Assembly: GCF_900106805.1 (NCBI RefSeq)
Contig: NZ_FNNP01000001.1
Location: 992,001 to 1,056,000, forward strand
Reading direction: 5' to 3'
Source: Ruegeria halocynthiae
Lineage (GTDB): Bacteria > Pseudomonadota > Alphaproteobacteria > Rhodobacterales > Rhodobacteraceae
DNA: 64,000 nucleotides
The notes below the pieces were generated by a model, which saw nothing but the letters and a program-made list of their open reading frames with translations, had not been told where the DNA came from and made no database searches. Of this stretch, positions 45,665 through 53,532 are shown piece by piece. Made by a program: the position numbers and the translations under genes. Within the stretch, counting starts at the first letter, position 1, and each line of letters starts with the position of its first letter.

Positions 45665-45889
45665 ATGATGACCCGCAGACCTAACCCCGCCCCCTGGATC
45701 TCGCAACTTTTATCTTCCCGGTCAGCACAAACCGGTGCTGTCGTGCGTCGTTCAGTTGCGTGGGTTGAGCGGGAAGTAGATCAAGGTGCGTTCCAGACCG
45801 AGATCAAACGGCGCGGACACCACCTCATCCGCACCGCCAACTAATACATCGTGATTTGTCACAACGGCCCAATCGACATCTTGGTCTGA
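45665..45889 (+). pseudogene. Small conserved-looking gene broken by an in-frame TAA
   Basis: From ATG 45665 the frame reads MMTRRPNPAPWISQLLSSRS and continues to IRTAN, then TAA at 45842-45844, then YIVICHNGPIDILV and TGA at 45887. The sequence after the stop reads as a natural ending of the same protein, so a CAA-to-TAA change probably truncated a protein of about 74 residues. I recall similar small proteins in Rhodobacteraceae. A sequencing error is possible. Confidence 0.5.
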
Positions 45890-45913
45890 GAATATTCGGC
45901 GAATTTTCTCACC

Positions 45914-45940
45914 CAAGATTTTTCGACGAAAAACCTCTGC
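45914..45940. repeat. Second copy of the AGATTTTTCGACGAAAAA element
   Basis: CAAGATTTTTCGACGAAAAACC followed by TCTGC, nearly the same as 31625-31650 in the FDH operon. Here one arm carries a C for T change. It lies just beyond the preA stop codon and may end transcripts. Confidence 0.5.
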
Positions 45941-47245
45941 TTATTCAGCCGCCTTCGCCATGGGGTTGTTGGGATGTGTTGTCCAGTTGGCATATTCAGG
46001 ATCAACAGCTTTGCCGGTGCGCGGATCAATCTCTCCGGCGGTCATGGGAACCATCGAGATACAGCTATCGACCGGACAAACATCAACGCAGAGGTTGCAG
46101 GCTACGCATTCTTCATCGATCACCTCGAATACCCGATCCGACGACATCGAAATCGCCTGATGACTAGTATCTTCACACGCCGCGTAACACCGACCACATT
46201 TGATACACTGATCCTGATCGATCTTGGCTTTGGCGATGTAGTTGAGGTTCAGGTATTGCCAATCAGTGACATTGGGCACCGCGCGTCCAATCACTTGATC
46301 AATGCTGGTATAGCCTTTCTCGTCCATCCATTCTGACAACCCAGCAGTCAGTTCGTCGATGATCTTGAACCCATATGTCATTGCGGCGGTGCAAACCTGA
46401 ACGTTCCCGCAACCCAGCGAGATAAACTCGGCCGCATCGCGCCAAGTGGTCACCCCACCTATGCCCGAGATGGGTAAACCATGTGTGGCCTCAGCCCGCG
46501 CGATCTCGGAAACCATCGACAACGCGATTGGCTTCACTGCTGGTCCACAATACCCTCCGTGGCTGCCTTTGCCGTCGATTGAGGGCTCAGGGCTGAACGT
46601 ATCCAGATCGACGCTGGTGATCGAGTTGATCGTATTGATCAGCGACACCGCATCCGCGCCACCATTCTTGGCCGCCGCCGCCGGTTTGCGAACATCGGTG
46701 ATATTCGGTGTCAGCTTCACGATCACAGGGCGGTCGTAATACTGCTTGCACCAGCGGGTTACCATCTCGATATATTCCGGCACCTGACCCACCGCAGCGC
46801 CCATTCCACGCTCGCTCATCCCATGCGGGCAGCCAAAGTTCAGCTCAATCCCGTCAGCGTCGGTCTCGGCCACACGTGGCAGAATGGCTTTCCAGGCCGC
46901 TTCTTCGCAAGGTACCATGATCGAAGCAATCAGCGCGCGGTCAGGATAGTCGGCTTTGACCCGCGCCATTTCCTCGAGGTTGACCTCAAGTGGGCGGTCA
47001 GTGATCAGTTCGATATTGTTCAAGCCCAGCAAGCGACGATCCGCTCCGTAAATTGCACCATATCGCGGCCCGTTCACATTTACGACCGGAGGCCCCTCAG
47101 CCCCCAGCGTTTTCCAGACTACACCACCCCAGCCAGCCTCGAAGGCTCGGCGTACGTTGTATTCCTTGTCCGTTGGCGGCGCTGACGCCAGCCAATACGG
47201 ATTCGGGCTTGAAATTCCTAGAAAGTTTGTCGTTAAATCAGCCAT
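45941..47245 (-). CDS. preA: Dihydropyrimidine dehydrogenase subunit PreA
   Basis: 434 residues from the ATG at 47245, preceded by GGGAGG. Dihydroorotate dehydrogenase-like barrel with FMN (FLGISSPNPYWLASAPPTD, LNFGCPHGMSERGMGAAVGQ, KLTPNITDVRKPA) and a C-terminal pair of [4Fe-4S] motifs, CIKCGRCYAACEDT and CVACNLCVDVCPVDSC. With PreT it reduces uracil and thymine to the dihydro forms, the first step of the pathway. It follows preT after 70 bases. Confidence 0.95.
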   Translation of the reverse strand: MADLTTNFLGISSPNPYWLASAPPTDKEYNVRRAFEAGWGGVVWKTLGAEGPPVVNVNGPRYGAIYGADRRLLGLNNIELITDRPLEVNLEEMARVKADYPDRALIASIMVPCEEAAWKAILPRVAETDADGIELNFGCPHGMSERGMGAAVGQVPEYIEMVTRWCKQYYDRPVIVKLTPNITDVRKPAAAAKNGGADAVSLINTINSITSVDLDTFSPEPSIDGKGSHGGYCGPAVKPIALSMVSEIARAEATHGLPISGIGGVTTWRDAAEFISLGCGNVQVCTAAMTYGFKIIDELTAGLSEWMDEKGYTSIDQVIGRAVPNVTDWQYLNLNYIAKAKIDQDQCIKCGRCYAACEDTSHQAISMSSDRVFEVIDEECVACNLCVDVCPVDSCISMVPMTAGEIDPRTGKAVDPEYANWTTHPNNPMAKAAE

Positions 47246-47315
47246 TTGTCCGGCCTCCCTGATGCAATCCTGCATCTTCATCTTTTCCTAAATACCCAGT
47301 TCTCAGCCTGAGCCA

Positions 47316-48650
47316 TCACACCGAAAGGGTCGCGTGGATATCCATCGCCGCGTCGCGCCCTTCGGCAACAGCTGTCACGGTCAGGTCATCACCACCTGCG
47401 GCACAGTCCCCGCCGGCCCAAACCCCGTTCAACGACGTTCGCCCTGCTGCGCTGACCGCTATCTTGTTGCCATCCAGCTCCAGCCCCTCGGGTGCGCCTT
47501 CCAGTGTTTGACCAATCGCTTTCAGGACCTGATCGGCCGGGACGCGAACAGTGTCGCCCGCACCACTCAATTGCCCATCATGACTGGCAGTATACTCCAG
47601 TTCGATCTCTGCGGCTGCACCTTTTCCAAGAACGGCAACCGGCTGGACATTACACATGATCCGAACACCGTGCGAAGCCGCCAGATCTTGTTCGTACCGG
47701 CTGGCCCCCATCGCCTCGCGGTCCCGGCGATAGGCGATGGTGACATGTTCAGCGCCCAACAGCTTGGATTTCACAGCAGCATCCACCGCGGTCATGCCAC
47801 CACCAATCACCACCACATTGCGACCAACCGGCAGATGCGAAAGGTCATCGGCCTGTCGCACATCCGAAATAAAATCTACCGCATGGCGCACACCATCCGT
47901 TTCGGCCCCCTGCGCGCGCAGCGCGTTTACGCCAGCCAGTCCGATCGAAAGAAACACCGCATCATAAGCCTCAAGCAATCCGTCAAGCGAGACCGTCTCA
48001 CCCAGAACCGACCCTGTTTCAATCGAGATGCCACCAATTTTCAGCAGCCAGTCGACTTCGGCCTGCGCGAAGTTGTTGGTCGATTTGTAGGCAGCGATCC
48101 CATATTCGTTTAGACCGCCGGGCTTGGGCTTGGTTTCGTGGATAACCACATCATGGCCCAACATCGCCAAACGGTGGGCACAAGCCAACCCAGCTGGGCC
48201 CGCGCCGACAACGGCGACTGTCTTGCCCGTTAGCCCGGCACGTTCAAAGGGATGCTCTCCGCTTGTCATCACGTCATCGGTGGCAAAACGCTGCAAACGC
48301 CCAATCTCAACCGGCTTGCCTTCGGCAGCTTCGCGCACACAGGCCTCTTCGCACAATGTCTCGGTCGGGCACACGCGGGCACACATACCGCCCAGAATAT
48401 TCTGTTCGAATATGGTCTGCCCAGCTGCCCGAGGTTGCCCCGCCTGAATCTGACGAATGAACAACGGAATATCGATATCCGTCGGACAGGCCGTCACACA
48501 TGGCGCGTCATAGCAGAAATAACAGCGATCTGCGGCCACGGCTGCCTCATGCGGGGCCAGCGGCGGATGCAAATCGGTGAAATTCGAGGTCAGCTCATCG
48601 CTGGAAAGCCGCCCAGAGACGATCCCGGGTGCCATCTGGCCCTGTGCCAT
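47316..48650 (-). CDS. preT: Dihydropyrimidine dehydrogenase subunit PreT (NAD(P)-dependent)
   Basis: 444 residues from the ATG at 48650. N-terminal Fe-S region CYFCYDAPCVTACPTDID and CARVCPTETLCEEACVR, FAD site VVGAGPAGLACAHRLAMLGHD, and NAD(P) site VIGGGMTAVDAAVKSKLLG, as in glutamate-synthase-type small subunits. It passes electrons from NAD(P)H to PreA. First gene of preT-preA, with two RutR-like sites 58-90 bases upstream of its start. Confidence 0.95.
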   Translation of the reverse strand: MAQGQMAPGIVSGRLSSDELTSNFTDLHPPLAPHEAAVAADRCYFCYDAPCVTACPTDIDIPLFIRQIQAGQPRAAGQTIFEQNILGGMCARVCPTETLCEEACVREAAEGKPVEIGRLQRFATDDVMTSGEHPFERAGLTGKTVAVVGAGPAGLACAHRLAMLGHDVVIHETKPKPGGLNEYGIAAYKSTNNFAQAEVDWLLKIGGISIETGSVLGETVSLDGLLEAYDAVFLSIGLAGVNALRAQGAETDGVRHAVDFISDVRQADDLSHLPVGRNVVVIGGGMTAVDAAVKSKLLGAEHVTIAYRRDREAMGASRYEQDLAASHGVRIMCNVQPVAVLGKGAAAEIELEYTASHDGQLSGAGDTVRVPADQVLKAIGQTLEGAPEGLELDGNKIAVSAAGRTSLNGVWAGGDCAAGGDDLTVTAVAEGRDAAMDIHATLSV

Positions 48651-48707
48651 CACTCTACTCCCTGTAGATATATATGTTATGCGTTCCAGCTTGCCATATT
48701 CTGATTT

Positions 48708-48740
48708 TTTATCAATTGGTAAAATTTATTAATTGGTCAA
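48708..48740. promoter_or_regulatory. Two RutR-like operator sites in tandem upstream of preT
   Basis: TTTATCAATTGGTAAA (48708-48723) and TTTATTAATTGGTCAA (48725-48740) each match 11 of the 14 fixed positions of the RutR palindrome and are spaced 17 bases centre to centre, just under two helical turns. The surrounding sequence is AT-rich, as for a promoter. Confidence 0.6.
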
Positions 48741-48774
48741 AAAATGAAAAATCCGGGCAGATGGGCCCGGATTT
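48738..48774 (-). terminator. Rho-independent terminator after the cupin gene
   Basis: Minus-strand AAATCCGGGC, 6-base loop, GCCCGGATTT (plus 48749-48774) followed by TTCATTTTTT. Perfect 10-bp stem, 37 bases after the cupin stop, next to the RutR-like sites. Confidence 0.88.
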
Positions 48775-48810
48775 CAGTGGAAACTGCGCATTTTTGCAGC
48801 AGGTTCTACG

Positions 48811-49443
48811 TCAGATCATACTGCCAAGGTGATCGGATTTGATCCAAATGCGGGCTCCGCCTTCACCAGCGACGGCAGTTAAGCTTGAGCCGGGCGGCAA
48901 TCGCAGCCAGTCCCAGACGCCGAATTTCTCATCAGCCTCGGAAAAGTTGCCCTCGATCACAAAGACCTCAATCCCGTTGCTGGCGTCCAGTTCAATACGC
49001 TCACCCGCAGCCCAGCTTTGGACCTGAACATTCTCATGCGCATCCGTGAACAAATCGATATCCCCGCCGCCGTTGATCGAGCGGCGCACCTCGGTTCGGT
49101 CATCGGGGTCAAACTGGTGCAATTTGACGAGAATGGTCGCGCCCTCACTGGCCGAAGGAGTATGGGATGAAGTCGGAGGATTGCGCACATAGCTGCCCAC
49201 CGGGAAATCTCCGGTTTCATCCTGAAATACGCCATCAAGCACCAAATATTCCTCGCCCCCTTCATGAGTATGCGCCGCAAAGGCGCTGCCGGGTGCGAAG
49301 CGTACAATCGTGGTGGCCCGCGCCACCTCGTTGCCTATGCGGTCCAGCATCTTGCGTTCGACCCCGGCAGCCGGGGTCGTGACCCATTCGGTCTGATCAA
49401 AGTGAACGGCGACCCGCTGGGTGAAATCTGCATTGACACGCAT
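48811..49443 (-). CDS. Cupin-domain protein (ChrR-like cupin)
   Basis: 210 residues from ATG 49443, with AGGAGG 7 bases before it. Two tandem cupin-like repeats; the first has the metal motif FAAHTHEGGEEYLVLDGVF and PVGSYVRNPPTSSH. This resembles the C-terminal cupin of ChrR anti-sigma factors without its zinc-finger domain. Single gene with its own terminator. The substrate or sensing role is unknown. Confidence 0.85.
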   Translation of the reverse strand: MRVNADFTQRVAVHFDQTEWVTTPAAGVERKMLDRIGNEVARATTIVRFAPGSAFAAHTHEGGEEYLVLDGVFQDETGDFPVGSYVRNPPTSSHTPSASEGATILVKLHQFDPDDRTEVRRSINGGGDIDLFTDAHENVQVQSWAAGERIELDASNGIEVFVIEGNFSEADEKFGVWDWLRLPPGSSLTAVAGEGGARIWIKSDHLGSMI

Positions 49444-49595
49444 CTGCAATCCTCCTGCTTTGCTGTCACTTTAGATGGGTTTTGGAACCGGTTTTTCAAA
49501 CTGCGGGTATTTCGGGTTTTGACGCCCTTCACAGCTTGTTGTAGTTCCGGTTCAGGCAGGTGCCTATTTCAGGCCCGATCAGGAAGTGCGACAAT

Positions 49596-50591
49596 ATGCA
49601 GGCAAGTCCGGCGACATTCAACATCCTCATCATCGGGCAAAACAACCGCCTACAATATGAGGCGCTTTTGTTCGCGGCCTCATTGCGCCACAGCGCCCCG
49701 CAGTTCAGCGGACGACTGTTTGTCGGCGTGCCGCAAAAAGGCCCGCTGTGGCCACAAGACCCAAGCATTCACGACGCCGATGTGCTACATGCCCTACAGC
49801 AGTTGGGCGCCGAGATACTGCCGTTCGAATGTAATACCTTTGGCGCAAACTACCCGATCGGAAACAAGATCGAAGCCTTGCTGGCCATGCCCGAGGGCGA
49901 ACCCTTCGTCTTTTTCGACACCGACACGCTGATCACCGGCGAATTGGCTGATGTACCATTCGATTTCGAACGGCCCGGAGCCTCACTTCGGGTTGAAGGT
50001 ACATGGCCCAAACCCACGCTCTATGGTCCCGGACATGAAGGTATCTGGCGCGCGCTCTATGATCGGTTTGGACTGGATTTCGAAAGCTCCCTCGATCCCG
50101 GTCAGCCGACGGGGTATTGGCGTCATTACCTGTACTTCAACGCCGGATACTTTTTCTACAAATGCCCCCGCCAATTCGGCGAGAGGTATCTGGACTATGC
50201 CCGCGCCATCCGGGACGAGGAAATTCCCGAACTGACCGGGCAGGTACTGAACCCCTGGCTGGATCAGGTGGCCCTGCCGTTGGTCATCCATTCCTTTGGC
50301 GGTGGCCGGGATGCTTTACCCAAAGGCCTGTTGGATGGATCTGTCAGCTGTCATTATCATCTGTTCCCCATGCTCTACGCACGCGAAAGCGATCATGTGG
50401 TCGAGGTGCTGGAAACCGTTGTAACCCCGAACAAAATCAAAAAGGTGCTCAAAGCGTATGAGCCGCTCAAAAAGCTGGTCATCCAGCGCAAGGGAGCAAA
50501 AATCCGGGCACTGTTTGACCGCGACAACCTGCCAGCGCGCGAGCAGGTCATTCGCAAAATGATCAAGTCCAAGGGCCTCTGGCTGCGGTGA
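49596..50591 (+). CDS. Glycosyltransferase-like protein (nucleotide-diphospho-sugar transferase fold)
   Basis: 331 residues from ATG 49596. FNILIIGQNNRLQYEALLFA starts an alpha/beta fold and EPFVFFDTDTLITGEL carries the DxD motif that binds a metal and nucleotide-sugar. C-terminal basic helix (KNKIKK and RKGAKIRALF region). No signal or membrane helix. No sugar-pathway neighbours, so acceptor and donor are unknown. Confidence 0.7.
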   Translation: MQASPATFNILIIGQNNRLQYEALLFAASLRHSAPQFSGRLFVGVPQKGPLWPQDPSIHDADVLHALQQLGAEILPFECNTFGANYPIGNKIEALLAMPEGEPFVFFDTDTLITGELADVPFDFERPGASLRVEGTWPKPTLYGPGHEGIWRALYDRFGLDFESSLDPGQPTGYWRHYLYFNAGYFFYKCPRQFGERYLDYARAIRDEEIPELTGQVLNPWLDQVALPLVIHSFGGGRDALPKGLLDGSVSCHYHLFPMLYARESDHVVEVLETVVTPNKIKKVLKAYEPLKKLVIQRKGAKIRALFDRDNLPAREQVIRKMIKSKGLWLR

Positions 50592-50663
50592 CGCGAACGT
50601 TGTGCGTGACGGATCAATGTCCTAGACAGTCTGCAACAATAGTTCCAACAGGAGATATCTAAG

Positions 50664-51956
50664 ATGTCTGACGGCCCCACCTATGGTTTCGACACGCTGC
50701 AAATTCACGCCGGCGCTCGCCCCGACCCCGCCACAGGCGCACGCCAGACACCGATTTATCAGACTACCGCATATGTGTTCCGCGACGCCGATCACGCAGC
50801 CGCGTTGTTCAACCTGCAGGAGGTGGGATTTATCTATTCACGCCTGACCAACCCGACCGTCGCGGTGCTGCAGGAACGGGTCGCCACGCTAGAAGGCGGC
50901 GTTGGCGCGGTGTGCTGCTCGTCCGGTCACGCGGCGCAGATCATGGCGCTGTTCCCATTGATGGGGCCGGGCTGCAACGTGGTCGCCTCAACCCGGCTCT
51001 ACGGCGGCACGGTCACGCAATTCAGTCAGACCATCAAACGCTTTGGCTGGTCGGCCAAGTTCGTCGACACCGATGATCTGGACGCCGTGAAGGACGCGAT
51101 CGACGAAAACACCCGCGCGGTGTTCTGCGAATCCATTGCCAACCCCGGTGGCTATGTCACTGATATCCGCGCTCTGGCGGATGTGTCAGATGCGGCAGGT
51201 ATTCCGCTCATCGTAGACAACACCTCGGCAACCCCATACCTGTGCCGTCCAATCGAGTACGGTGCGACTCTGGTCGTACATTCGACCACTAAATACCTGA
51301 CCGGCAACGGAACCGTCACTGGCGGGTGCATCGTGGATTCAGGCAAGTTTGACTGGTCGGCGAATGGCAAGTTCCCGTCGCTCAGCGAACCCGAGCCCGC
51401 CTATCATGGCCTGAAGTTCCACGAAACCTTCGGCCCGCTGGCTTTCACCTTCCACGGCATCGCAATCGGCCTGCGCGATCTGGGCATGACGATGAACCCT
51501 CAGGCGGCGCACTACACGCTGATGGGGATCGAAACCCTGTCCTTGAGGATGGAACGCCACGTTGAGAATGCGCAAAAGATTGCGGCATGGCTGGAAGCGG
51601 ATGATCGCGTGGATTATGTGACCTATGCTGGCCTGCCCTCTTCGCCCTATAGCGACAGGGTGAAAAAGCACTACCCGCGCGGGGCCGGTGCCTTGTTCAC
51701 CTTCGCGGTCAAGGGCGGCTATGACGCCTGCATCAAGCTGGTTAACGCGCTCGAAATATTTAGCCATGTGGCCAATCTGGGCGATGCACGGTCGCTGATC
51801 ATTCACTCGGCCTCGACTACGCACCGGCAACTGACCCCCGAGCAACAAGAGGCCGCAGGGGCCGGACCCGGTGTCGTACGTGTCTCAATCGGGATCGAGG
51901 ATGCGGACGACCTGATCGCCGATCTGGATCAGGCCCTGTCCAAAGCCAACATCTGA
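50664..51956 (+). CDS. O-acetylhomoserine sulfhydrylase (aminocarboxypropyltransferase)
   Basis: 430 residues, Cys/Met metabolism PLP-enzyme family: FDTLQIHAGARPDPATGARQ at the start, YSRLTNPTVAVLQERVATLEGG, and VVHSTTKYLTGNGTVTGG with the PLP-binding Lys. Length and start match MetY-type enzymes, which make homocysteine from O-acetylhomoserine and sulfide. Ribosome site AGGAGATAT. Followed after 4 bases by a GNAT gene. Confidence 0.93.
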   Translation: MSDGPTYGFDTLQIHAGARPDPATGARQTPIYQTTAYVFRDADHAAALFNLQEVGFIYSRLTNPTVAVLQERVATLEGGVGAVCCSSGHAAQIMALFPLMGPGCNVVASTRLYGGTVTQFSQTIKRFGWSAKFVDTDDLDAVKDAIDENTRAVFCESIANPGGYVTDIRALADVSDAAGIPLIVDNTSATPYLCRPIEYGATLVVHSTTKYLTGNGTVTGGCIVDSGKFDWSANGKFPSLSEPEPAYHGLKFHETFGPLAFTFHGIAIGLRDLGMTMNPQAAHYTLMGIETLSLRMERHVENAQKIAAWLEADDRVDYVTYAGLPSSPYSDRVKKHYPRGAGALFTFAVKGGYDACIKLVNALEIFSHVANLGDARSLIIHSASTTHRQLTPEQQEAAGAGPGVVRVSIGIEDADDLIADLDQALSKANI

Positions 51957-51960
51957 TCTG

Positions 51961-52671
51961 ATGGCAGAACACGATACAAACCAACTGGGTCAGCCAATTG
52001 GCCTTCCAGTTAGGGGCGAGTTTCCTCGCCCTACCCCGCCCTATACGCCGATGCAGGGCCGGTTCTGCTCGGTCGTGCCGCTTGATGTTAACCGCCATGC
52101 GCCCGGATTGTACCGGGCGTTTGCCAATGACACCGACGGCCACAACTGGACTTACCTGCCCTACGGCCCTTTCGGGTCCGAGGCCGATTTCACCGCTTGG
52201 GCGCAGGCCAATTGCATGGATGCCGATCCGATGTTTCATACCGTGCTTGACGCGGATGAAATCCCGGTCGGAATGGCCTCCTACCTGCGGGTCGAACCAG
52301 CGGCGGGTGCAATCGAAGTGGGGCATATCCATTTCTCGCCCCTGCTCCAGCGCAAGCCGCAATCGACCGAGGTCATGTACCTGATGATGCGCCGCGTGTT
52401 CGACGAATTGGGCTATCGCCGCTATGAATGGAAATGTGATGCGCTGAATGCGCCTTCACGGCAGGCTGCTGAGCGTTTGGGCTTTACGTTCGAAGGCATA
52501 TTCCGGCAGGCGACGCATTATAAAGGGCGCAACCGGGATACGGCTTGGTTCTCGATTATCGACAGCGAATGGCCGCGTATTCGGGCCGCGTTCGAGAACT
52601 GGCTCGCGCCGGGAAATTTCGATGCAGCGGGCCAGCAGCGCCAATCGTTGCAAGCCCGCGTGGGATCATAG
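51961..52671 (+). CDS. RimJ/RimL-type GNAT acetyltransferase
   Basis: 236 residues. GNAT fold with VEPAAGAIEVGHIHFSPLLQ, STEVMYLMMRRVFDELGYRR, EWKCDALNAPSRQAAERLGF and the FEGIFRQATHYKGRNRDTAW ending seen in RimJ/RimL-like enzymes. It starts 4 bases after the sulfhydrylase gene. Substrate unknown. Confidence 0.88.
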   Translation: MAEHDTNQLGQPIGLPVRGEFPRPTPPYTPMQGRFCSVVPLDVNRHAPGLYRAFANDTDGHNWTYLPYGPFGSEADFTAWAQANCMDADPMFHTVLDADEIPVGMASYLRVEPAAGAIEVGHIHFSPLLQRKPQSTEVMYLMMRRVFDELGYRRYEWKCDALNAPSRQAAERLGFTFEGIFRQATHYKGRNRDTAWFSIIDSEWPRIRAAFENWLAPGNFDAAGQQRQSLQARVGS

Positions 52672-52672
52672 C

Positions 52673-53368
52673 TTAATCCGAGATTTCGAACTCCATCGCG
52701 ATATTGACGGATACGGAAATCTCTCCACCAGCGACCGGAACGCCACCGGCATCCGACATCGCCATCTCGCGCATCTGGGCCATCGGACGGACGCCGCCAC
52801 CATGATCGTTGATCGATATCACAGGGCCCAAGGTAACCCCGGACGCCTGCGCCAGTTGCTGTGCCTTTTCGGTCGCGTCGGCCACGGCCTTGGCACGTGC
52901 CTCCGCCTCAAGCGGCTTGGGTTCCTGCACGCCAAAACTCAGGCCGCCGAAATCATTGGCGCCATCCTTGATGACCGCATCCATGATTTGCCCGAGGTTA
53001 CCCAAATCCCGCACCCGGACCGAAACCCGATTCGAGGCCGTAAAGCCGGTAATCTTCGGCGCTTCGCTGCTCGAGATATTGCGTCCGGACCAAACCGGGG
53101 ACAGCGACAGATCACGGGTTTGCACATCACGTGCTTCCAAACCCATCTCATCCAGTCGCTTCAGAATTTGCGTCACCGCATCCGAGGTCGCCTGCATCGC
53201 CGCCGAGGCCTGCGCGTCCTGATTGGTCACACCAAGCGTTATCGTTGCCATATCAGGCGCTGCCAGCGCCGTCCCGGTCCCACTGACGGTGATGCGACGT
53301 TCTTCCGCATGGGCAGGCAACGCCGCGACTGCTGCCGTCATGGCAGCCAGAAAAGCAAGTGTCTTCAA
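52673..53368 (-). CDS. SIMPL (DUF541) periplasmic protein with TTG start
   Basis: 231 residues when the TTG at 53368 is used: AGGAGG lies 7 bases upstream and the product then starts MKTLAFLAAMTAAVAALPAHA, a perfect Sec signal cut before EER. An upstream GTG-type extension lacks these features. SIMPL family: ITVSGTGTALAAPDMATITLG, ARAKAVADATEKAQQLAQASG and the SVSVNIAMEFEI end. Exported protein of unknown biochemical role. Stop is 2 bases from the convergent GNAT gene. Confidence 0.87.
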   Translation of the reverse strand: MKTLAFLAAMTAAVAALPAHAEERRITVSGTGTALAAPDMATITLGVTNQDAQASAAMQATSDAVTQILKRLDEMGLEARDVQTRDLSLSPVWSGRNISSSEAPKITGFTASNRVSVRVRDLGNLGQIMDAVIKDGANDFGGLSFGVQEPKPLEAEARAKAVADATEKAQQLAQASGVTLGPVISINDHGGGVRPMAQMREMAMSDAGGVPVAGGEISVSVNIAMEFEISD

Positions 53369-53532
53369 GGTGATCCCTCCTGTTTGCTTGGACACAAGAT
53401 GGGTTGTTGCCACCACACACGGCAAGGGGGAAACGTGCCTTTTTCTTTCCCTCGGCGGGTTCCTGCTCTAATCTCGCTGGGCAGACATCAGAGCGTTTGC
53501 ATCAAACCTGACAATTATGGTTCATCCGGATT

